DNA of 64,000 bases from an uncultured Eubacteriales bacterium (lineage in GTDB: Bacteria; Bacillota; Clostridia; Oscillospirales; CAG-272): NCBI GenBank assembly GCA_934796165.1, contig CAKVOU010000008.1, positions 30,333 through 94,332 of the forward strand, written 5' to 3'. Position 1 is the first letter of the stretch. Every line of letters begins with the position of its first letter. The translations under genes and the position numbers were made by a program. Shown here in pieces: positions 58,644 to 64,000 of this stretch. A model generated the notes under the pieces. The model had not been told where the DNA came from. It was given only the letters and a program-made list of their open reading frames with translations, and did not search any database.

Positions 58644-60596
58644 TTATTTTTTCGCAAGCGATTCACGGAGAAGCGCGATGCGTGTCATCCATTCTCCCAC
58701 CGAGGCGTCCGAGGGCATCCGCCAGTCTCCGCGGGGAGAGAGTGCAATGGAGCCGACCTTGGGACCGTCGGGAACGCAGGTGCGCTTGAACTGTTGGGCA
58801 AAGAACCGGCGGACAAACACTTCCAGCCAATGCAGAAGCGTTTCGTCGTCATACCGGTCGCCGAGGGCGTACCGCGCGAGGCGGAACAGCTTTTCGGGGG
58901 CAAAGCCGAAGCGAATCATGTAATACAGGTAAAAATCGTGCAATTCATAGGGACCGACAAGGTCCTCCGTTTTCTGCGCAATCTGCCCGTTTCCGTCCGC
59001 CGGAAGCAGTTCCGGGCTGACGGGGGTATCCAGCACGTCACGGAGTACCGCGCAAAGGCGTGTCTCCCCTGCACTTTCCGCGCGATCGGCACAGTAGCCG
59101 ACGATGTGGCGGACGAGCGTTTTCGGAACCGAGCAATTGACCGCGTACATGGACATATGGTCGCCGTTGTAGGTGGACCAGCCAAGCGCCATTTCGGAAA
59201 GGTCGCCGGTACCGACCACGATTCCGCCCTCCGCGTTGGCAATGTCCATAAGCACCTGCGTGCGCTCGCGCGCCTGACAGTTTTCATAAACCACGTTGTG
59301 ATTCTCCGGGTCGTGCCCGATGTCAGAAAAATGGCGGAGCACCGCTTCGCGGATATTGACCTCCCGAAGTTCCACGCCGAGCTCACGGCAAAGCGCCTCC
59401 GCATTGGACTTGGTCCGCTCGGTGGTTCCGAAGCACGGCATGGTCACACCGATCACGTCGGTGCTCGGCCTTCCGAGCGCGTCCATAGCACGGACGGCGA
59501 CAAGCAGAGCAAGCGTGGAATCAAGGCCTCCGGAAATGCCGATGACGCACTTCTTCGCAAAGGAACGGATGATGCGTTGCTTCAGCCCGCCCGCCTGAAT
59601 CGACAGGATGGTTTCCGAACGACGCGAACGCTCCTCCGTATCCGCGGGAACAAACGGATGGGGATCGACAAACCGGGTCAGCGTCGTTTGCTCCACCGCG
59701 GTATCAAACGTGATCTCCCAGATGCTCTCCGGCTTTTCGGCACGGTAGGTGTTCATTCTGCGGCGGTCAAACGAAAGGCGTTCCACGTCAATTTCACTGA
59801 CAATCATGTCCCCGACCGTGGAATCAAACGGTTTGCGCTCGGCAAGAACAGTTCCGTTTTCCGCGATGAGCGAGTGACCGGAAAACACAATGTCGTTGGT
59901 GGATTCTCCGTCCCCGCAGTCGGCGTAAATATATCCGGAAACGGTACGCGCGGACTGGGAGGTGACCAGGAGCCGACGGTACGCGTCCTTGCCGATGGTC
60001 TCATTGGACGCGGAAAGATTGGCGATCACGGTCGCCCCCGCCTCGGCAAGGCGACAGGACGGCGGAACGGTTACCCAGAGGTCCTCGCAGATCTCCACCC
60101 CGAACCGGAACGTCGGCATGGAATCGCAGGTAAACAGGAGCGACGTACCAAACGGAATGCTCATACCCTCGAACACGATATACTCGGATTTTTCGGGTGC
60201 CGGCGTAAATTGCCGCACCTCATAAAACTCGCCGTAGTTGGGGATATTGGTTTTCGGAACAAATCCGAGCACCTGACCGCCCTTGCAGACCGCGGCACAG
60301 TTATAGAGCTTGTCCCTCACAGCAAGCGGCAGACCGACCACGGACAAAAGATCCAGGTCCGACGTTTCCTCAAGATACGCAAGCAGCGCGTTCTTTGCCG
60401 CTGCAAGCAGAGTCTCCGAATAAAAAAGATCGGAACAGGTGTAACCGGTCAGGGAAAGCTCCGGAAAGACGAGTACCTTTACCCCGCGTCCCGCAGCTTC
60501 CTGCGCGGCACAAACAAGTTGTTCCTCATTGCGGGAACAATCTGCGACGAGCAGACGCGGAGATGCCGCTGCAACTTTCAAAAATCCTTGGTTCAT
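58644..60596 (-). CDS. nadE: Glutamine-dependent NAD+ synthetase
   Basis: A 650-residue two-domain enzyme. The N-terminal nitrilase-type glutaminase has the Glu46 (FPELSLTGY), Lys near 115 (PKTNIPNYGE) and Cys near 170 (VEICEDLW) triad; the C-terminal synthetase domain has the PP-loop GISGGLDSTLAL and GTGDLSEMALGWSTYNGDH. It amidates nicotinate adenine dinucleotide to NAD using glutamine and ATP. The ATG at 60596 gives MNQGFLKVAA; upstream codons to 60755 fall in the pncB promoter region. It is divergent from pncB, so two adjacent steps of Preiss-Handler salvage share a regulatory region of 130 bases. Confidence 0.95.
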   Translation of the reverse strand: MNQGFLKVAAASPRLLVADCSRNEEQLVCAAQEAAGRGVKVLVFPELSLTGYTCSDLFYSETLLAAAKNALLAYLEETSDLDLLSVVGLPLAVRDKLYNCAAVCKGGQVLGFVPKTNIPNYGEFYEVRQFTPAPEKSEYIVFEGMSIPFGTSLLFTCDSMPTFRFGVEICEDLWVTVPPSCRLAEAGATVIANLSASNETIGKDAYRRLLVTSQSARTVSGYIYADCGDGESTNDIVFSGHSLIAENGTVLAERKPFDSTVGDMIVSEIDVERLSFDRRRMNTYRAEKPESIWEITFDTAVEQTTLTRFVDPHPFVPADTEERSRRSETILSIQAGGLKQRIIRSFAKKCVIGISGGLDSTLALLVAVRAMDALGRPSTDVIGVTMPCFGTTERTKSNAEALCRELGVELREVNIREAVLRHFSDIGHDPENHNVVYENCQARERTQVLMDIANAEGGIVVGTGDLSEMALGWSTYNGDHMSMYAVNCSVPKTLVRHIVGYCADRAESAGETRLCAVLRDVLDTPVSPELLPADGNGQIAQKTEDLVGPYELHDFYLYYMIRFGFAPEKLFRLARYALGDRYDDETLLHWLEVFVRRFFAQQFKRTCVPDGPKVGSIALSPRGDWRMPSDASVGEWMTRIALLRESLAKK

Positions 60597-60600
60597 GGTA

Positions 60601-60629
60601 TGGACAAACCCTTTCTTTTGTGATACAAT
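60601..60629 (+). promoter_or_regulatory. Probable promoter for pncB
   Basis: TGGACA (60601-60606), a 17-base spacer and TACAAT (60624-60629), leaving a leader of about 90 bases before pncB. No known NAD-responsive operator was recognised in the leader. Confidence 0.5.
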
Positions 60630-60726
60630 AAGAAAAACACCATCATTTCTTTCATTTATTATATCGCATTTTTCTGCCAAATACAAGTCCCCCGGGGAAA
60701 AATCCATCACCGGAAAAGGAGCGCCT

Positions 60727-62175
60727 ATGAAAGACATCCGCCGAAACCTGACCATGCTGTTTGATTTTTACGAATTGACCATGGGCAACGGTTATTTTGA
60801 ATGCGGAAAAGCCGACCGCTACGTTTATTTTGATGTTTTCTACCGCGAAAACCCCGACAACGGCGGGTATGCCATTGCCGCAGGGCTCGAACAAATCATT
60901 GAATACCTCCGGGATCTGCACTTTGACGACGACGACATTGCCTATCTGCGTGAAAAGAAGTGTTTTTCCGAAAGATTTCTGGATTATTTGCGGAATTTCC
61001 GGTTCCGCGGAGATCTTTGGGCGGTTCCGGAGGGAACCGTTGTCTTCCCCGGTGAACCGCTTATCACGGTACGTGCCAAAGCGATCGAAGCTCAGTTCAT
61101 TGAAACCTATCTTCTGCTTCAGATCAACCACCAGTCGTTGATCGCCACCAAGGCATCCAGAATCACCCGTGCATCCAAGGGCAGAGCCGTCAGCGAGTTC
61201 GGGTCCCGCCGGGCACAGGGTGCAGATGCCGCGGTTCTCGGTGCACGTGCCGCTTATATCGGAGGTTGCAACAGCACTGCTTGCGCGATCTCTGATGAGA
61301 TATTTGGCGTTCCTGCGGGCGGTACCATGGCACACTCCTGGGTGCAGATGTTCGATAATGAATACGATGCATTCAAAACCTACTGTGAAATCTATCCGAA
61401 CGGCGCAACATTGCTCATTGACACCTACAATGTACTGGAATCCGGACTTCCCAACGCCATTCGCGCGTTCAAGGAGGTACTCCTTCCCAAGGGCATCACA
61501 CACTGTGGCGTGCGAATCGACTCCGGCGACATCACCTATCTGACCAAAAAAATCCGTGAAAAACTCAACGAAGAGGGATTGACTGATTGCAAGATCATCG
61601 TTTCCAATTCGCTTGACGAATATCTGATCCGCGAACTGATCCGCCAAGGGGCGGAAATTGACGCATTCGGCGTGGGCGAGCGCCTGATTACGGCAAAAAG
61701 TGACCCGGTATTCGGTGCGGTATACAAACTCGCAGCGATCGAACGGGAAGACGGAACGATTGAACCGAAGATCAAAATCAGCGAAAACGTCGGAAAGATC
61801 ACAACGCCGCATTTCAAAAAAGTATATCGCCTGCGTGGAAGGGACACGGGCAAGGCGGAAGCCGATCTCATCTGCCTGCACGATGAAGTGCTTGACGATA
61901 CCAAACCGATCGAGCTTTTCGACCCGGAACACACCTGGAAACGCAAAATTTTAGAAAACTACACGGCAACCGAACTTCTGGTGCCGATCTTCAAAAACGG
62001 CGAATTGATTTACGGTCTTCCGACGCTGGAAGAGATCCGCGTACACTGTCAGGCGGAGATCAACGGGGTCTGGGACGAGGTCAAACGGTTCAACAACCCG
62101 CACAATTACTACGTTGACCTGTCCGAAAAGCTGTGGTCCATCAAACAGCAGTTGCTCGGCGCCAAGCGGTTCTGA
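60727..62175 (+). CDS. pncB: Nicotinate phosphoribosyltransferase
   Basis: A 482-residue enzyme converting nicotinate and PRPP to nicotinate mononucleotide with ATP stimulation. It starts LTMLFDFYELTMGNGYF and carries the family blocks VSEFGSRRAQGADAAVLGARAAYIGGCNSTA (about 157-187, with the phosphate-binding region), GTMAHSWVQMF and GVRIDSGDITYLTKK. The ATG at 60727 has AGGAG five bases upstream; the open frame to 60529 runs antisense to nadE and is not coding. It belongs with nadE and nadK in NAD(P) supply. Confidence 0.95.
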   Translation: MKDIRRNLTMLFDFYELTMGNGYFECGKADRYVYFDVFYRENPDNGGYAIAAGLEQIIEYLRDLHFDDDDIAYLREKKCFSERFLDYLRNFRFRGDLWAVPEGTVVFPGEPLITVRAKAIEAQFIETYLLLQINHQSLIATKASRITRASKGRAVSEFGSRRAQGADAAVLGARAAYIGGCNSTACAISDEIFGVPAGGTMAHSWVQMFDNEYDAFKTYCEIYPNGATLLIDTYNVLESGLPNAIRAFKEVLLPKGITHCGVRIDSGDITYLTKKIREKLNEEGLTDCKIIVSNSLDEYLIRELIRQGAEIDAFGVGERLITAKSDPVFGAVYKLAAIEREDGTIEPKIKISENVGKITTPHFKKVYRLRGRDTGKAEADLICLHDEVLDDTKPIELFDPEHTWKRKILENYTATELLVPIFKNGELIYGLPTLEEIRVHCQAEINGVWDEVKRFNNPHNYYVDLSEKLWSIKQQLLGAKRF

Positions 62176-62202
62176 TGTATTATTCCAACCATAAATAAAA
62201 AC

Positions 62203-62255
62203 AACCCGTCACATCATTCTTCCGACCGGATCGGAAGAAATATATGTGATGGGTT
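62203..62255 (+). terminator. Terminator of pncB with double-stem hairpin
   Basis: AACCCGTCACAT pairs with ATGTGATGGGTT (one G-U) enclosing an inner TTCTTCCGA/TCGGAAGAA stem, then TATTTTG. It starts 28 bases after the pncB stop. Confidence 0.75.
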
Positions 62256-63006
62256 ATTTTGATTCGTCAGCGGTAATCAAGCCGCCGGTAAGAGTTCTGA
62301 CACCTCGGATAAATCAGTTTGTTCGGAAAAATACGCGTCGACTGCCGCCGTTGAATCAGCAATTATCCATCGGAGCGGGAAACGCAGACACGAACGGACG
62401 AATGTTATTCACCGGGATGTATAAATTCTCCGCGCACCATCGTTCGACTCTTATCCGCTTTTTGTTGTAAACGTCCCGGATTTCCGCCATAGTTACTTCC
62501 CTTCCGAATATTATCGGAATCCTTGTTGCCGGCAAAATTGCCGTCGGAAAGGTATCGATATTTTTCACGGACACGTGCAAAAAACAGACATGGTTGCCGA
62601 TAAACTGAAGGCTCGCGCAATGTCGTTATGATGTGCAACCTGTTGTTCGCCGGTATATATTCAAACCGCAGCTTTGCCGGTGTGTGTTTGCAAGTTTCGG
62701 GAAAGTTATAAAATAATTCAGCTTGCAATTTCGTTCACGTCTGCTTACGATCAGCCCGGAAGCCATTAAAATATGCAACGGCGCATTATTTTTGTCTTAA
62801 AACGCAAAAAGGACAGGAAAAGGCAACTTCTCATAAGGATGTTTTCAAGAATCCATCTAAATCTGCCGATTGAGGGTGCAAACAAAAACACGCAGAGTTC
62901 ATTTCTGAATTCTGCGTGTTTTTGTTTGCACTTTTTCGTCCTTGAAAAACAGCCGAAAAAATGGTATAATTAATTCAGAAAGAATAATCTCCACGGAGGG
63001 CTCGCC
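62256..63006. other. Gene-poor interval before the interrupted sigma-like gene
   Basis: About 750 bases with no well-supported gene. Small frames exist on both strands; the minus-strand ATG at 62491-62493 has a GGAAGGGAAG upstream run and encodes MAEIRDVYNKKRIRVERWC, which recalls the start of Nudix hydrolases (MxEIxDVYDxxR) but stops after some 44 residues. It may be a decayed gene. A long hairpin lies at 62876-62931. Base composition is more AT-rich toward the right. Confidence 0.4.
62876..62931. terminator. Very long hairpin, terminator-like
   Basis: A 26-bp stem (GTGCAAACAAAAACACGCAG... with its complement and a four-base loop; one G-U pair) ends in CTTTTT. It lies 75 bases before the interrupted gene at 63007 and could end a transcript from either side. 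Confidence 0.65.
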
Positions 63007-63867
63007 ATGCCATACGACAAAGAAACGCGGGATGCGCTTCAGGCGTACTATGAAACGCATGATTTTACCGGAAACATCCCTGCCTTTGATGACAAAAAAT
63101 ATACGCCCGCACAACTTCGGATTTATGTCAAGGCAAAAAAGTTCTTTGCACAGTCATGGCTGAAGCTCCTTCCCGAAACGGGCAACAAGCGCTCGATGAG
63201 AAATTTCTCGAAAAACTATCCGCTGAACTGTCTGAAAGAAGGCGACGCGGCGTACATTGCGGATATGGTTGCCGAAATTATGGGCGATGAGAAACGATTC
63301 AAAGTCTCTATTGACAAATTCTTTTCCGACTTGCAGGAGCCGCTCGAAGCCGGATTCAAAGCCTGTGCAAAGGCGCACGGAAAGACACCGGAGGAATTGA
63401 CCGACGAAGAAATCGAAGATGTTGTGGACAAACTTGCCGGGCTTTTCATGGAAGAGATGATCAACGCGCTGATGACGGCACAGAAAACACCGGAAATCTT
63501 TGCGGCACTCCATAAGGGTGATACAAAACTCACGGCGCACGAGGATTTCAACGATTCCGTGTGTGAAAATCACGACAAAATCAATTTTCTGAAAAGATGG
63601 ACGCATTCCGATACGCAGTTCGGCGCGGCATTGTCACTTGAAGAAGTGATGGCAACCGACAGAGATGCCGTTGAAAATGCCGCTGATTTCTTTTCACCCG
63701 CCGAAAGCACGGAAGAAGCCTATGCGGAACTGCGAAACGGATTTCTTGCCATGCTGTCGGAGGATGACCGTGCGATTTTCATCATGCGGGAAAACGATAA
63801 AACGCAGAAGGAAATTGCGGAGGCGCTCGGCTATAAGACGCACAGCGCCGTGACCAAACGCCTGTAA
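63007..63867 (+). CDS. Unknown protein with sigma-70 region-4-like HTH, ended by an early in-frame TAA
   Basis: A 286-residue hydrophilic protein. The last 45 residues (LSEDDRAIFIMRENDKTQKEIAEALGYKTHSAVTKRL) look like sigma-70 region 4: a helix, then the DNA-binding HTH. The N-terminal 235 residues match no family I recognise. Homologous HTHs normally run on through one more helix, and the codons directly after the stop, in the same frame, encode AMREQFEMYIKEQG before a TAA at 63910-63912, which completes that helix. A single C-to-T change (CAA to TAA) would explain the break. A ribosome site (GGAGG) lies near 62995. Downstream is a probable acetyltransferase gene. Confidence 0.6.
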   Translation: MPYDKETRDALQAYYETHDFTGNIPAFDDKKYTPAQLRIYVKAKKFFAQSWLKLLPETGNKRSMRNFSKNYPLNCLKEGDAAYIADMVAEIMGDEKRFKVSIDKFFSDLQEPLEAGFKACAKAHGKTPEELTDEEIEDVVDKLAGLFMEEMINALMTAQKTPEIFAALHKGDTKLTAHEDFNDSVCENHDKINFLKRWTHSDTQFGAALSLEEVMATDRDAVENAADFFSPAESTEEAYAELRNGFLAMLSEDDRAIFIMRENDKTQKEIAEALGYKTHSAVTKRL

Positions 63868-63948
63868 GCTATGCGGGAGCAGTTTGAAATGTATATAAAA
63901 GAACAAGGATAAGATATCGACAAATCGGAATTTGAGGAGAAGATTAAG

Positions 63949-64000
63949 ATGAGAGACGGAAAATACCCAAACCCCAATACAATCCATCCAATTGCAGGGT
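63949..64000 (+). CDS. Partial Vat/CatB-like acetyltransferase (N-terminus only)
   Basis: GAGGAG lies eleven bases before the ATG at 63949 and the frame is open to the window edge, giving MRDGKYPNPNTIHPIAG. The PNPNTIHPIxG stretch resembles the N-terminus of left-handed beta-helix (hexapeptide) O-acetyltransferases of the Vat/CatB group (for example PxPENILPIKGN), which acetylate streptogramins, chloramphenicol or other xenobiotics. Only 17 residues are visible, so this is a guess from a short match. It may be cotranscribed with the sigma-like gene. Confidence 0.4.
   Translation, partial: MRDGKYPNPNTIHPIAG

Noticed and set aside
58617..60623. 668-codon open frame on the plus strand
   Set aside because: Antisense shadow of nadE, caused by codon bias; no ribosome site or recognisable domain.

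Overview
The window reads as an ordinary chromosomal segment of a spore-forming, mostly anaerobic Bacillota (Clostridia) bacterium, probably an uncultured gut or fermentative lineage. The evidence is dipicolinate synthase A/B, a CwlD-type amidase and a SpoVB-like flippase (sporulation); a biotin-dependent sodium-pump decarboxylase, GTP-type PEP carboxykinase and rubredoxin (anaerobic fermentation); and the Clostridia-typical block nusB, xseAB, ispA, tlyA, nadK, argR, recN. Base composition is moderately GC-rich and fairly even. No insertion sequence, prophage, CRISPR array or rRNA gene is visible. Many intergenic regions carry sigma-A type promoters with 17-bp spacers and intrinsic terminators, so most transcription units can be drawn from the sequence.

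Layout. 1-3.8 kb: the 3' end of pckG, a MATE transporter and a divergent GH43-like glycosidase, then a 154-bp tandem element with nested hairpins abutting tRNA-Thr(CGT). 3.9-6.5 kb: argS-yebC operon. 6.5-15.8 kb: an eleven-gene minus-strand housekeeping operon (nusB, a TsaD-like paralogue, xseA, xseB, ispA, a yuiD-like gene, tlyA, nadK, argR, recN, ybaK) with a perfect promoter at its head. 15.8-18.5 kb: plus-strand envelope genes (M23 peptidase, four-helix membrane protein, anchored SGNH hydrolase). 18.5-26.2 kb: ispE (minus), then an AI-2E type permease, htpG, a prephenate-dehydratase-like protein, a TSCPD protein and a phosphohexomutase. 26.3-31.3 kb: a five-gene sodium-pump decarboxylase operon that encodes two different carboxyltransferases. 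31.5-41.1 kb: a surface-anchored glycosidase-like protein, rhamnose isomerase, RadC, PRPP synthase, rhamnulokinase and a glycosidase-like lipoprotein. 41.2-46.9 kb: spoVFA/B, comEC, degV, a TetR-type regulator. 47.0-54.9 kb: acyl carrier protein, cwlD, radA, polA, rubredoxin, SpoVB-like flippase, tRNA-Val(GAC). 55.1-62.2 kb: serine hydrolase, alpha-galactosidase-like GH36, and divergent nadE/pncB. 62.2-64 kb: a gene-poor stretch, then a protein with a sigma-70 region-4-like C-terminus cut by an in-frame TAA, and the first codons of a probable Vat/CatB-type acetyltransferase.

How the genes fit together. PEP carboxykinase and the decarboxylase pump point to oxaloacetate/C4 metabolism coupled to sodium export. 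nadK, nadE and pncB give Preiss-Handler NAD(P) salvage. ispA and ispE belong to MEP-pathway isoprenoid synthesis. RhaA and RhaB with several secreted or cytosolic glycosidases suggest foraging on rhamnose-, arabinose- or galactose-containing glycans. The features least explained by known families are the tandem hairpin element beside tRNA-Thr, the divergent second carboxyltransferase in the pump operon, degenerate repeats between radA and polA, and the interrupted gene near the right edge.
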